Of a DNA stretch of 64,000 nucleotides, positions 41,938 through 50,857 are shown piece by piece. A model generated the notes under the pieces. It was given only the letters and a program-made list of their open reading frames with translations. It was not told the DNA's origin and made no database searches. The DNA is from Morganella morganii (GTDB lineage: Bacteria; Pseudomonadota; Gammaproteobacteria; Enterobacterales; Enterobacteriaceae), in the NCBI RefSeq assembly GCF_019402645.1, contig NZ_VKKS01000001.1, positions 557,450 through 621,449 of the forward strand. Reading direction: 5' to 3'. A program made the translations under genes and the position numbers. Position 1 is the stretch's first letter; the number at the start of each line of letters is the position of its first letter.

Positions 41938-42798
41938 ATGAATGAACAAATCCTGACGGACGGCCTGAATCAGGCGACCGGCTGGCTGGCAAATAATCAG
42001 GCATTGCTGCTGGAATATGCGGTGAATATTGTGGCTGCTGTGCTGATCCTGATTATCGGTTTGTTTGTGGCGAGAATGGCCGGTAAAGCAGTTTCCCGCC
42101 TGCTGATGATGCGCGGCGTGGATGTGACGGTTTCTGATTTTCTGTCCGCGATGATCCGTTATGCCGTTATTGCTTTCACGCTGATTGCTGTTCTGGGGCG
42201 TCTTGGTGTGCAGACGGCGTCTGTTATCGCAGTGCTGGGTGCGGCAGGTCTGGCCGTCGGTCTGGCATTACAGGGTTCACTCTCTAATCTCGCGGCAGGG
42301 GTACTGCTGGTGATTTTTCGTCCTATCCGTGCCGGAGAGTATGTGGTTATCGGGGCGTCAGAAGGGACTGTTCAGAATGTCCAGATTTTCTCCACCACAC
42401 TGCGCAGTGCGGATGACAAAATCATTGTGATCCCGAACGGTAAAGTGATTGCCGGCGATATTATTAACGTGACCCGTGAACCGGATCGCCGCCGTGACAT
42501 TATTGTGGGTGTGGCTTACAACGCGGATATTGACCAGGTCAAAGAGATTCTGACCGGGATTGTCGCCGCTGACCCGCGTGTACAGAAAGAGAAAGGCATC
42601 GTGGTGCGCCTTAATGAAATGGCACCGTCTTCTCTGGATTTTGTTATCCGTTACTGGACAAAAAACGGTGATTTCATGGATGTATACTGGGATCTGCTGG
42701 AAAACTTCAAACGTGCGCTGGATAAACATAATATCGGTATTCCGTTCCCGCAGCTTGATGTGCATATGCATCAGAATAATCAGCGACCGCAGGCGTAA
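41938..42798 (+). CDS. mscS: Small-conductance mechanosensitive channel MscS
   Basis: Heptameric inner membrane channel that opens on hypoosmotic shock to release solutes. It has 286 residues, identical to E. coli. Three N-terminal helices are seen, with pore-lining TM3 rich in Gly and Ala ([26 protein letters not shown], about residues 97-122), followed by the cytoplasmic beta domain ([13 protein letters not shown]) and the alpha-beta cage. A GAGGTGG ribosome binding site and a strong terminator frame it. Confidence 0.97.
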   Translation: MNEQILTDGLNQATGWLANNQALLLEYAVNIVAAVLILIIGLFVARMAGKAVSRLLMMRGVDVTVSDFLSAMIRYAVIAFTLIAVLGRLGVQTASVIAVLGAAGLAVGLALQGSLSNLAAGVLLVIFRPIRAGEYVVIGASEGTVQNVQIFSTTLRSADDKIIVIPNGKVIAGDIINVTREPDRRRDIIVGVAYNADIDQVKEILTGIVAADPRVQKEKGIVVRLNEMAPSSLDFVIRYWTKNGDFMDVYWDLLENFKRALDKHNIGIPFPQLDVHMHQNNQRPQA

Positions 42799-42813
42799 CA
42801 GGTGTATATTATC

Positions 42814-42846
42814 AGCGGTACCCTTTTGAGGGTGCCGCTTTTTTTT
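42814..42846 (+). terminator. Rho-independent terminator of mscS
   Basis: AGCGGTACCCT (42814-42824) pairs with AGGGTGCCGCT (42829-42839), 11 bp with one wobble pair, loop TTTG, followed by eight T. Confidence 0.9.
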
Positions 42847-42867
42847 GCCGTACAGTGAGAGATTGTG

Positions 42868-43350
42868 ATGAGCGAGCATTTACTTCATTTTATTCCTGAA
42901 ACACTGAGTTATGTCCCGGATGCTGAGCAGCAACAGGCTGCGGAGCAGTATCTGAGTGAGTGGATGTCGGCTGACGATATTATGCATCAGGCGGACCCGG
43001 ATGTTATTTTCTGGTCCGGCAGTGAAAACTTCCGTTATCCGCTCTGTCCTGCCTGCCGTAAGCAGGTTTCCGGCGTTTGGTGGGGCACACAGATGAATGC
43101 GATTTTTGCGGTCACCGGACAGGCACGTATTTCTGCCGCTCTGGCACCACGCAATACCCCCTGCTGCGGGGCTCCGGTCGTTATTCCTGATATGGATTAC
43201 GATGAAACCGGCGGTCTTGCATGTTACGGGCTGACTGTCCGCTATAACAACAGCTTTATTGTTTGTATGGATAACGGGCGTGACGAAATTATCCGCCGTG
43301 TGAGTGAATGTCTCGGCACGCCGGTACGTCTGGTCTGGGAGTGGGTCTGA
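42868..43350 (+). CDS. Unrecognised 160-residue protein with putative zinc cysteines
   Basis: I do not recognise this protein. The ATG at 42868 (a GTG one codon upstream is an alternative) follows GAGAG. The chain is acidic and soluble. It has a CPAC pair (Cys60, Cys63) and a Cys99-Cys100 pair that could bind zinc, several aromatic residues around YPLCPAC and VWWGTQMN, and a C-terminal alpha-beta region with CMDNGRDEIIRRV. It lies between mscS and argO, a place where E. coli has no gene, and is preceded by the mscS terminator, so it has its own promoter. Base use is like its neighbours, so it is probably a long-resident lineage gene. Confidence 0.75.
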   Translation: MSEHLLHFIPETLSYVPDAEQQQAAEQYLSEWMSADDIMHQADPDVIFWSGSENFRYPLCPACRKQVSGVWWGTQMNAIFAVTGQARISAALAPRNTPCCGAPVVIPDMDYDETGGLACYGLTVRYNNSFIVCMDNGRDEIIRRVSECLGTPVRLVWEWV

Positions 43351-43417
43351 CCATGCGTCACTACGGGTTATCAGCTGCAGTAATGGCCCATTAATTGTAT
43401 TAATTTCACTAATAATG

Positions 43418-43475
43418 AAATCCCGGTAATATTCATTCCATCCGGCGTGGATTGAATAATTATCGGGATTTTTTG
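43418..43475 (+). other. Large imperfect hairpin with T run directly before argO
   Basis: AAATCCCGGTAAT (43418-43430) pairs with ATTATCGGGATTT (43459-43471) over 13 bp including one G-T; after one bulged A, ATTCA pairs with TGAAT and, past a mismatch, TCC pairs with GGA. The 3' arm runs into TTTTTT ending 3 bases before the argO ATG, leaving no room for a Shine-Dalgarno sequence. Confidence 0.75.
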
Positions 43476-43476
43476 C

Positions 43477-44100
43477 ATGTTATCGACTTATTTTCAGGGG
43501 TTATTACTCGGTGCGGCAATGATACTGCCGCTCGGGCCGCAAAACGTATTTGTATTACAGCAGGGAAGCCGCAAACAGTATCATCTGATGAGTGCATTTT
43601 TATGCACACTGAGTGACGTTTTACTGATCACAGCCGGGGTATTCGGCGGAAGTGCGCTGCTGAGTCAGTCGGTGTGGCTGATGGCACTGGTCACCTGGGG
43701 TGGGGTGGTATTTTTGCTGTGGTATGGCCGGGGAGCACTGCGGGCGGTCTTTACGGCGGATGCTGCTCTGACTTTGCAGGAACAGGTGGTCCGCAGCCGC
43801 TGGCGGGTGATTATGGTGCTGGTGGCCGTCACCTGGCTGAACCCGCATGTTTATCTGGACACCTTTGTGGTGCTGGGCAGCATCGGCGGACAACTGGGCT
43901 CTGATATGCGGATCTGGTTCACCGCCGGGGCGGTATGTGCATCGGTATTGTGGTTCTTCGGCCTGGCGCTGTTGGCAGCCCGGTTTTCCCCGGTGCTGCA
44001 AAAACCGGTATCACAGCGGATTATCAATCTGTTTGTCGGCTCGGTGATGTGGTATATCGCGATACAATTAGCCTTAAAAGGATTGAATATTTCCTATTAA
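43477..44100 (+). CDS. argO: Arginine exporter ArgO (LysE family)
   Basis: Inner membrane exporter of arginine and the toxic analogue canavanine. It has 207 residues (E. coli 211). It matches at [19 protein letters not shown] (residues 4-22), [13 protein letters not shown] near 70 and [16 protein letters not shown] near 124, with about six helices. In E. coli its transcription needs ArgP, whose gene lies two genes downstream. No ribosome binding site precedes the ATG; a hairpin with a T run abuts it instead. Confidence 0.95.
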   Translation: MLSTYFQGLLLGAAMILPLGPQNVFVLQQGSRKQYHLMSAFLCTLSDVLLITAGVFGGSALLSQSVWLMALVTWGGVVFLLWYGRGALRAVFTADAALTLQEQVVRSRWRVIMVLVAVTWLNPHVYLDTFVVLGSIGGQLGSDMRIWFTAGAVCASVLWFFGLALLAARFSPVLQKPVSQRIINLFVGSVMWYIAIQLALKGLNISY

Positions 44101-44191
44101 TCCGAAATATCGTTTCGCCAGAGTGTGGTAGCGTTATAGATTCAGGCATAACATCCTGTTATGTGACCGGTTTAAAACAGAAGGAGGATAT

Positions 44192-44917
44192 ATGAAACTG
44201 AAATCTCTTGCTCTTGCCGCTATGGTTGCCCTGGGTGGTTATACGGCTGCTGCTCTGGCAGCGGAAACCCCGGCAGGCCCGCATATTTCAACCTCCGGCA
44301 GCGCTGTGATCCAGGCTGAGCCTGATATGGCGACACTGTCTATCAATGTGACAGTAAAGGAAAAAGATGCGTCAGCCGCCAAAGCACAGGCAGATAAACG
44401 TGTGGCACAATATTTTGATTTCCTGAAAGCGCAGGGAATTGAAAAGAAAGACATTAATGCGGCCAATATCACCACCAGTCCGGATTATGTCTATGACAAA
44501 GAGAAAGAAGAGTCCGTTATCCGCGGTTATAACGCGTTCCGTTCTGTAACGGTCAAAGTACATGACCTGAACAAGCTGAATACACTGCTCGACGGCGCGC
44601 TGAAAAGCGGCCTGAATGATATCAGTGCAGTGGAGTTCGGGGTGAATAATCCGGAGAAATACCGCGAAGAAGCGCGTCAGAAAGCCATTTCAGATGCGAT
44701 TTCACAAGCCAAATCCGTTGCAAAAGGTTTTGGTACGGAGCCGGGAGCGGTTTACAGCATCGGTTATAACGCGCCGCAGCCGGTTCCGGTGATGGCACGT
44801 AATAAAATGATGTTGTCAGCAGCAGCACCGGCTGCGGTGTCTGCCGATGAAACCTATGAACAGCAGACTATCGATTTCCGTGACCAGGTGGATGTCGTGT
44901 TTGAACTGAAACGTTAA
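44192..44917 (+). CDS. yggE: SIMPL-domain periplasmic protein YggE
   Basis: Secreted protein of 241 residues in the SIMPL/DUF541 family, linked in E. coli to oxidative stress defence; the biochemical role is unknown. A signal peptide is present ([16 protein letters not shown], cleavage near the ALAAE at residues 21-25). The SIMPL features are [20 protein letters not shown] and [18 protein letters not shown] strong AAGGAGG ribosome binding site precedes the ATG. Its 3' end overlaps that of argP by 4 bases. Confidence 0.95.
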   Translation: MKLKSLALAAMVALGGYTAAALAAETPAGPHISTSGSAVIQAEPDMATLSINVTVKEKDASAAKAQADKRVAQYFDFLKAQGIEKKDINAANITTSPDYVYDKEKEESVIRGYNAFRSVTVKVHDLNKLNTLLDGALKSGLNDISAVEFGVNNPEKYREEARQKAISDAISQAKSVAKGFGTEPGAVYSIGYNAPQPVPVMARNKMMLSAAAPAAVSADETYEQQTIDFRDQVDVVFELKR

Positions 44918-45822
44918 TCTGTTTCAGGCGGTGCCTGCCGCAATGTCTGACGCCCGTGTTTCAGCAGGGCGTCAGTCACCTGCCGCATGGTGGCACTTTC
45001 CGGTGCAAACCGGTGCCAGTAGAGCATCCGGCGCTGAAACAGCCCCGGCGTCAGATCCAGCAACTCTCCCCGTTCCAGCTCATCCGTAATCTGCAAATGC
45101 GGGATCATACAACAGGCTGAACTCTGTTTTGCCAGCTGCACAAAAGCTTCCGAGGAGTTGAGCACGTGGCTCGGAACACTGCCGGGGGCGAGGTCAAAAT
45201 TGGTCTGCAAAAAGGCCATATGCATATCGTCGAGATAATCAAACGCCACGGCAGGGGCTTTCAGCAGGGCACTGCGGCTTACACCGTCAGGGAAATAGCG
45301 GGCGGCAAATTCCGGTGAGGCGACAAAGAGGTAATCCAGCGCGCCAAGCTGATCCGCCAGACACCCCGGCAGCGGACGCGGCTGAATACTGACCGCACCG
45401 ACCACTTCCCCGCGCCGCAGACGTTCATGTGTCCGCGATTCATCTTCCACCTGAATATTCAGCCGGATAGCCAGATCCGCCAGGACATGGCGCAGGGCAG
45501 GGAGCAGCCAGGTTGCAAGGCTGTCGGCGTTAACTGCCAGGGAAATCAGCGGTGGCTCAATATTCCCGGCATCATCCCCCAGCCATTCGGCTTCCAGTAA
45601 TTCCACCTGATGCAGCAGGCCAAGCAGTTTCTGGCCTTCTTCGGTCGGACGCGGCGGTACGGTACGCACCAGCAGCGGCTGCCCGAACAAATTCTCCAGC
45701 TGCTTGATGCGCTGCGAAACGGCAGACTGGGTAATACAGAGTTTCTGTGCAGCCCGCTCAAAACCACGTTCACGGATAACGGCGTCCAGCGCCTGCAGGG
45801 CGCGATAATCCGGTCGTCTCAT
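44914..45822 (-). CDS. argP: LysR-type regulator ArgP (IciA)
   Basis: LysR-family regulator that activates argO in response to arginine and is antagonised by lysine; first described as the replication inhibitor IciA. It has 302 residues (E. coli 297). The N-terminal winged helix spans residues 4-60 ([19 protein letters not shown]-like region, here [19 protein letters not shown], then [13 protein letters not shown]). The effector domain follows. AGGAG precedes the start. Divergent from rpiA, convergent with yggE. Confidence 0.96.
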   Translation of the reverse strand: MRRPDYRALQALDAVIRERGFERAAQKLCITQSAVSQRIKQLENLFGQPLLVRTVPPRPTEEGQKLLGLLHQVELLEAEWLGDDAGNIEPPLISLAVNADSLATWLLPALRHVLADLAIRLNIQVEDESRTHERLRRGEVVGAVSIQPRPLPGCLADQLGALDYLFVASPEFAARYFPDGVSRSALLKAPAVAFDYLDDMHMAFLQTNFDLAPGSVPSHVLNSSEAFVQLAKQSSACCMIPHLQITDELERGELLDLTPGLFQRRMLYWHRFAPESATMRQVTDALLKHGRQTLRQAPPETD

Positions 45823-45949
45823 GGCGGTTTTCTCCTCTTTTTATAAGTCATTCACAATATGCCACAATTCGCATTCCGGAGGAGAAATAATTGCTATAAT
45901 TATCACAGGCTATGCCGGGGGCATAGGATGACGATGAAAAGGCAATAAC

Positions 45950-46606
45950 ATGACTCAGGATGAATTAAAAAAAGCGGTTGGCCGGGCTGCGTTAGAATTC
46001 GTGAAGCCGGGCACCATTGTCGGTGTGGGCACCGGATCCACCGCATCTCACTTTATTGATGCACTGGCGACCATGAAAGGTCAGATTGACGGCGCGGTAT
46101 CCAGTTCAGAGGTATCAACCGCAAAACTGAAAAGCTACGGCATTCCGGTACTGGACTGCAATGATGTGGACAGCCTGGATGTGTATGTCGACGGTGCGGA
46201 TGAAATCGACCACCATATGAATATGATCAAAGGCGGTGGCGCAGCACTGACCCGTGAGAAAATCGTGGCGGCTATAGCGAAAAAATTCATTTGTATCGTG
46301 GATGAAAGCAAGCGTGTTGATGTGCTGGGTAAATTCCCGCTGCCGGTGGAAGTGATCCCGATGGCACGTTCTTATGTGGCGCGTGAGCTGGTCAAACTCG
46401 GCGGTCAGCCGGAATACCGCCAGAATGTGGTAACCGATAACGGTAACGTGATTCTGGATGTGTACAACCTGGAAATCCTGAACCCGGTTGAGCTGGAAAA
46501 TAAAATCAATGGTATCGCCGGTGTGGTGACTGTCGGATTATTTGCTAACCGTGGTGCGGATGTGGTGCTGATGGGTACACAGGATGGGGTAAAAACCATT
46601 AAATAA
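45950..46606 (+). CDS. rpiA: Ribose-5-phosphate isomerase A
   Basis: Interconverts ribose 5-phosphate and ribulose 5-phosphate in the pentose phosphate pathway. It has 218 residues (E. coli 219). Conserved blocks: [14 protein letters not shown] near residue 24, [25 protein letters not shown] near 81 (acid/base residues), and the C-terminal [14 protein letters not shown]. Divergent from argP, with a terminator just after the stop. Confidence 0.97.
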   Translation: MTQDELKKAVGRAALEFVKPGTIVGVGTGSTASHFIDALATMKGQIDGAVSSSEVSTAKLKSYGIPVLDCNDVDSLDVYVDGADEIDHHMNMIKGGGAALTREKIVAAIAKKFICIVDESKRVDVLGKFPLPVEVIPMARSYVARELVKLGGQPEYRQNVVTDNGNVILDVYNLEILNPVELENKINGIAGVVTVGLFANRGADVVLMGTQDGVKTIK

Positions 46607-46643
46607 ATCAGTAAGATATCTGTCATATTCAGATGCTGAATAA

Positions 46644-46668
46644 GGAGCCTGAGCCGGCTCCTTTTTTT
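46644..46668 (+). terminator. Rho-independent terminator of rpiA
   Basis: GGAGCC (46644-46649) pairs with GGCTCC (46656-46661), then seven T. Confidence 0.75.
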
Positions 46669-46691
46669 ATTTTTTTAAAATCATAAATTTC

Positions 46692-46707
46692 GGTGATATA
46701 TATCACA
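46692..46707. promoter_or_regulatory. CRP site upstream of serA
   Basis: GGTGA-TATATA-TCACA differs from the CRP consensus TGTGAN6TCACA at a single base and is palindromic. E. coli serA is known to be controlled by CRP and Lrp. The site is about 185 bases before the serA start codon. Confidence 0.5.
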
Positions 46708-46892
46708 ATTTTGTCTTTGATATGACCAAAATATCAGCACTCAGCGGCATTTTTTCATTTTCTCCTGCAAACCGGCCTTTTCCCTGTGACTTGTTCTGTG
46801 ACTTATACAGGAGCGTGTATTGCGGAGACGTTATTTTTTGTTATTTTGGTGTGAGGACAGGACATTTCGGGAACTTAACAAAAGGCAGGGTT

Positions 46893-48143
46893 ATGGTAAA
46901 AGTATCACTGGAAAAAGATAAAATTAAATTTCTGCTATTGGAAGGCGTACACCAGAGTGCGGTAGACAGTCTGAAAGCAGCGGGTTATTCAAACATTGAA
47001 TATCATAAAGGCGCATTATCCACGGAAGAATTAAAAGAAGCGATCCGTGATGCACGCTTTATAGGTATCCGATCCCGTACCCAACTGACGGAAGAGATTT
47101 TTGCCTGTGCGGAAAAACTGGTTGCCGTCGGCTGTTTCTGTATCGGGACTAACCAGGTTGATCTCGATGCAGCGGCAAAACGCGGTATTCCTGTTTTTAA
47201 CGCACCATTCTCAAACACCCGTTCCGTGGCTGAGATGGTGCTGGGCCAGTTATTACTGCTGCTGCGCCGTATTCCGGAGGCAAATGCCAGGGCACATCGC
47301 GGGATCTGGGATAAACAGGCAAAAGGCTGCTATGAGGCGCGCGGTAAAAAACTGGGGATTATCGGTTACGGCCATATCGGGACACAACTGGGGATCCTGG
47401 CAGAATCCATCGGTATGGATGTCTATTTTTACGATATCGAAAACAAACTGCCGCTCGGTAATGCCACGCAGGTGCGTCATCTGTCTGAGTTGCTGAATAT
47501 GAGTGATGTGGTCACGCTGCATGTTCCGGAAACGGAATCCACCAAAAATATGATTAGTAAACACGAGCTTGAGCTGATGAAACCGGGGGCGATTTTTATC
47601 AACGCCTCACGCGGCACGGTGGTGGATATCCCGGCACTGAGTCAGGCGCTGGCATCAAAACACCTGTCTGGTGCGGCGGTGGATGTGTTCCCGTCTGAAC
47701 CGGCGGCCAACAATGACCCGGCAGATCCGTTTATTTCTGAGCTGATTGGCTTTGATAATGTCATTCTCACCCCGCATATCGGCGGTTCTACCCAGGAAGC
47801 TCAGGAAAATATCGGGTTTGAGGTCGGCGGCAAGCTGGCGAAATACTCCGATAACGGTTCTACGCTATCTGCGGTCAACTTCCCGGAAGTATCACTGCCG
47901 GTGCACGGCCAGAATGCAAACCGTTTGCTGCATATCCACGAAAACCGTCCGGGTCTGCTGACCAGTATCAACCAGGTCTTTACTGATCGCTGTATTAATA
48001 TCGCGGCGCAGTATCTGCGGACGGCGGGTGATCTGGGTTATGTGGTTATCGACATTGTGGCGAATAACAAAGATGAAGCTGACGACGTTCTGCTGCAGCT
48101 GAAAGCGCTGCCGGGTACGGTAAGAGCGCGGCTGCTGTTCTGA
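46893..48143 (+). CDS. serA: D-3-phosphoglycerate dehydrogenase
   Basis: First step of serine synthesis, NAD-dependent and feedback inhibited by serine. The ATG at 46893 gives MVKVSLEKDKIKFLLLEGVH and 416 residues (E. coli 410); the in-frame start at 46722 would run through the promoter region. The substrate domain is followed by the NAD loop LGIIGYGHIGTQLG near residue 158, the catalytic Arg, Glu and His region (INASRGTVVDIP and LTPHIGGSTQEAQ), and a C-terminal ACT domain that binds serine (HENRPGLLTSINQV). A strong terminator follows. Confidence 0.97.
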   Translation: MVKVSLEKDKIKFLLLEGVHQSAVDSLKAAGYSNIEYHKGALSTEELKEAIRDARFIGIRSRTQLTEEIFACAEKLVAVGCFCIGTNQVDLDAAAKRGIPVFNAPFSNTRSVAEMVLGQLLLLLRRIPEANARAHRGIWDKQAKGCYEARGKKLGIIGYGHIGTQLGILAESIGMDVYFYDIENKLPLGNATQVRHLSELLNMSDVVTLHVPETESTKNMISKHELELMKPGAIFINASRGTVVDIPALSQALASKHLSGAAVDVFPSEPAANNDPADPFISELIGFDNVILTPHIGGSTQEAQENIGFEVGGKLAKYSDNGSTLSAVNFPEVSLPVHGQNANRLLHIHENRPGLLTSINQVFTDRCINIAAQYLRTAGDLGYVVIDIVANNKDEADDVLLQLKALPGTVRARLLF

Positions 48144-48171
48144 TGTTTGTGTGACAGAGAAAATCTGAACG

Positions 48172-48207
48172 AAAAACAGGCACGTCAGTGATGGCGTGCC
48201 TGTTTTT
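48172..48207 (+). terminator. Rho-independent terminator of serA
   Basis: AAAAACAGGCACG (48172-48184) pairs perfectly with CGTGCCTGTTTTT (48195-48207), a 13-bp stem with a 10-base loop. Confidence 0.92.
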
Positions 48208-48433
48208 ATATTAGCCGGTCAGCATAGACGTCAGAACCTACCCGAATAGGCAGGTGCCGGTAGCGGGAGTAAACCGGAATCAGAGGGAGAGCATCTATCT
48301 CGGCGTTTGCTGCAAAAGCAAACAATCTGCAATAATAAGATGTTCTATATTTGATATTCATGGAGAATCATAAAGAGATAGAGTGCTCGTAATGAATAAT
48401 TAGCTATCTATATATGTGTGGTGCTCGTTCCGT

Positions 48434-49669
48434 ATGATTAACTCATTGTTTCCTATCAGTGCCAGAAAAGCACTGCTGTTTTGTGTGTTGCTCGCGTTAT
48501 TTGAACTCCTTACCTATATCGGTAGTGACGTCATTATGCCGGGGATGCTGACTGTTATTACAGATATGCAGGCTGACGCAAGCTATGTTCCCTGGTCATT
48601 GAATGCCTATTTACTTGGCGGTGTTGCTTTTCAATGGCTGCTGGGCCCGCTGTCTGACCGTTTTGGTCGCCGCCCTTTGTTATTGACGGGATGTGCGTTG
48701 TTTGCTTTAGCCTTCTTTGCTGCTTCTCTGGTGAATAATATTCATTGGTTTACCATTCTGCGCTTTATTCAGGGTATAGGGCTGGGGTTTGTCGTTGTGG
48801 TCAGCTATCCGGCTCTGCAGGAGTTATTTAATGAATCGGATGCGATCAGGCTGATTGCACTGATAGCAAATATTGCGTTGCTCTCCCCTCTGCTCGGTCC
48901 GCTGGCAGGCAGTTTTTTACTCACGTTTATGACATGGCAGACGCTGTTTATTATTATTGCTGTTCTGGCGGTACTTTGCTGGCTGGGATTACTGCGGTGG
49001 ATGCCTGAAACTATCGGTGTCCGGCGTAATGACGGAAGTGTTATTGCGCAGCAGCCTTTCCGGATGGCCGGAATCGTCCGGGTCTATGGTGCATTACTGT
49101 GTCATAAGAAATTTTTGGCAGGCAGCGTTGCACTGGGGTTGACCGGGTTACCTCTTTTGACTTGGATTGCGCTGTCGCCATTGCTATTAATGCATAATTT
49201 AGGGCTGAGTTCATACCATTATGCGCTGTGGCAACTTCCTGTTTTTGGCGCAGTCATTGCCGGAAATATCACACTTAATTTTATTACCGAAAAATTTAAG
49301 ATCGAACAATTATTACGTCTTTCAATTTTTCCTGTTTTTACAGGGTTAATTCTGGCGCTTGCTATGACATTGCTATTTAATAATGTGGTTTCTCTCATTA
49401 TTGGTATATCTATTTATGCGTACGGGTTTGGTATTTGTAATGCCATTCTTTACAGAATTACACTTTATTCCAGCTCGCATGCATTAGGCGCAACCTCTGC
49501 TATGTTGGGAATGGTATCGATCAGCATCTTTAGCATAGGAGGAGCTTTGCTGGCATTGGCTGGGGCAGGTAATGATTTGATCTGCTATATCATTGCAGTT
49601 ACCATTCCGGCAATTTTATCTCTTTATCTTATTATTAATATATTGAGAAGCAGTGAAAATAATAAATAA
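48434..49669 (+). CDS. MdfA-like MFS exporter
   Basis: Twelve-helix major facilitator drug/proton antiporter, 411 residues from the ATG at 48434 (MdfA of E. coli has 410). The similarity to MdfA extends end to end: FELLTYIGSDVIMPGML near residue 23 keeps the two membrane acids Glu24 and Asp32 that bind cation and proton in MdfA; motif A is WLLGPLSDRFGRRPLLL; motif C-type stretch is ALIANIALLSPLLGPLAG. An in-frame GTG at 48416 is an alternative start; neither has a strong ribosome binding site. The gene is visibly A+T-rich. It is followed after 62 bases by the LuxE-like gene, so it probably exports the product or intermediate of that pathway (inference). Confidence 0.88.
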   Translation: MINSLFPISARKALLFCVLLALFELLTYIGSDVIMPGMLTVITDMQADASYVPWSLNAYLLGGVAFQWLLGPLSDRFGRRPLLLTGCALFALAFFAASLVNNIHWFTILRFIQGIGLGFVVVVSYPALQELFNESDAIRLIALIANIALLSPLLGPLAGSFLLTFMTWQTLFIIIAVLAVLCWLGLLRWMPETIGVRRNDGSVIAQQPFRMAGIVRVYGALLCHKKFLAGSVALGLTGLPLLTWIALSPLLLMHNLGLSSYHYALWQLPVFGAVIAGNITLNFITEKFKIEQLLRLSIFPVFTGLILALAMTLLFNNVVSLIIGISIYAYGFGICNAILYRITLYSSSHALGATSAMLGMVSISIFSIGGALLALAGAGNDLICYIIAVTIPAILSLYLIINILRSSENNK

Positions 49670-49731
49670 TGTCTGAATGCTCTGGTCTTTTATTATTTCA
49701 TGGATATCCTCCTTACTAAGGAAATATAATA

Positions 49732-50856
49732 GTGATAACTGTCCCTTACATAGATAATCTGTGTGCGCTTACTCAGCCATATCAGTGTGATAAAGCGAGT
49801 GATCAATTATTTCATAATGCTATGCTGGAAATCGTCTGTTTTCATATTAAAAATACACCGGGGTATGCACAATGGTTAATTCATCATCATATTGATCCTG
49901 ACAATCTGCAACTGGATTCATGGGGTGATCTTCCTCCGATATTTGCTAATTATTTCAAACGACACCTTTTACTCAGCAATACGGGTCAGGATGCGCTGGA
50001 ACTGACATCCTCGGGGACCAGCGGGCAAAAAAGCAGAATGCGTTTTGACAATCGCAGTATCGGTGCTGCACAAGGCATGGTTGACCATATTTTTCATCAT
50101 TACGGGTGGGTTACGGAGACACCGTGTAATTATCTTCTGCTGAGTTACGAGCCTTTCGATACGATTACGTTGGGTACGGCGTATACCGACCAGTTTTTGT
50201 GTAAATATGCACCGATCAAACAGGTGGTTTATGCTTTGCGAAATACAGGAAAAGGCCATGAATTTGATCCGTTTGGTGTGATAAAGGCATTACAAGCTTT
50301 TGCACAAGATGACGCACCTGTCCGTATTTTTGGTTTCCCTGCATTTATGTGGTTTGTTCTTGAAAGAATGCGCGATATGAATATACCGCCGCTTACACTG
50401 CCGCCGGGCTCAATGACATTTTTTGGTGGTGGCTGGAAAACGCACGCTGATAAAGAAATACCAAAGGCAGCATTGTACGCACGGCTGGGTGAACAATTAG
50501 GGTTGCCGGATATATGTTGCCGGGATGGGTATGGTGCTGTTGAACACTGCGTCCCTTATATTGAGTGTGCTCATCATAATTTTCATATTCCGGTATATGC
50601 CAGGGCATGGATCCGTGATACCCGCACATTTGAGATTAAAGGATACGGAGAACGTGGTTTTCTGCAATTTGTCTCGCCATACATAACTTCCAGTCCGGCT
50701 CACAGTATTGTAATGAGTGATTTAGCAATCCTGCATCGTTCCGGTGAATGCGGGTGCGGAATAGAAACTGACTGGTTTGAATTGCTTGGCCGTGCCAGCC
50801 GGCATAAAGCCCGGAGTTGTGCATTAGCCGCGTCAGAATTAATACAAGGAAAGTAA
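49732..50856 (+). CDS. LuxE-like acyl-protein synthetase
   Basis: A 374-residue protein of the LuxE acyl-protein synthetase family (Pfam LuxE, ANL-type adenylating fold). LuxE activates a carboxylic acid with ATP and holds it as a thioester for LuxC. Seen here: ATP loop SSGTSGQKS at residues 93-101, FGFPAFMWFVLERM near 200, FFGGGWKTHADKEIPK near 230, the DGYGAVEHCVPYIECAH block at 265-281, and a C-terminal Cys363 in RSCALAASEL, matching the position (about 364) of the acyl-accepting cysteine of luminous bacteria. GTG start with AAGGAA 8 bases upstream. Second gene of the block; A+T-rich. The acid it activates cannot be told from sequence. Confidence 0.8.
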   Translation: MITVPYIDNLCALTQPYQCDKASDQLFHNAMLEIVCFHIKNTPGYAQWLIHHHIDPDNLQLDSWGDLPPIFANYFKRHLLLSNTGQDALELTSSGTSGQKSRMRFDNRSIGAAQGMVDHIFHHYGWVTETPCNYLLLSYEPFDTITLGTAYTDQFLCKYAPIKQVVYALRNTGKGHEFDPFGVIKALQAFAQDDAPVRIFGFPAFMWFVLERMRDMNIPPLTLPPGSMTFFGGGWKTHADKEIPKAALYARLGEQLGLPDICCRDGYGAVEHCVPYIECAHHNFHIPVYARAWIRDTRTFEIKGYGERGFLQFVSPYITSSPAHSIVMSDLAILHRSGECGCGIETDWFELLGRASRHKARSCALAASELIQGK

Positions 50857-50857
50857 T

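Noticed and set aside
48208-48433. Possible sib/ibs type I toxin-antitoxin next to serA as in E. coli (sibC)
   Set aside because: No short Ibs-like hydrophobic peptide or matching antisense RNA pattern could be recognised in the spacer.
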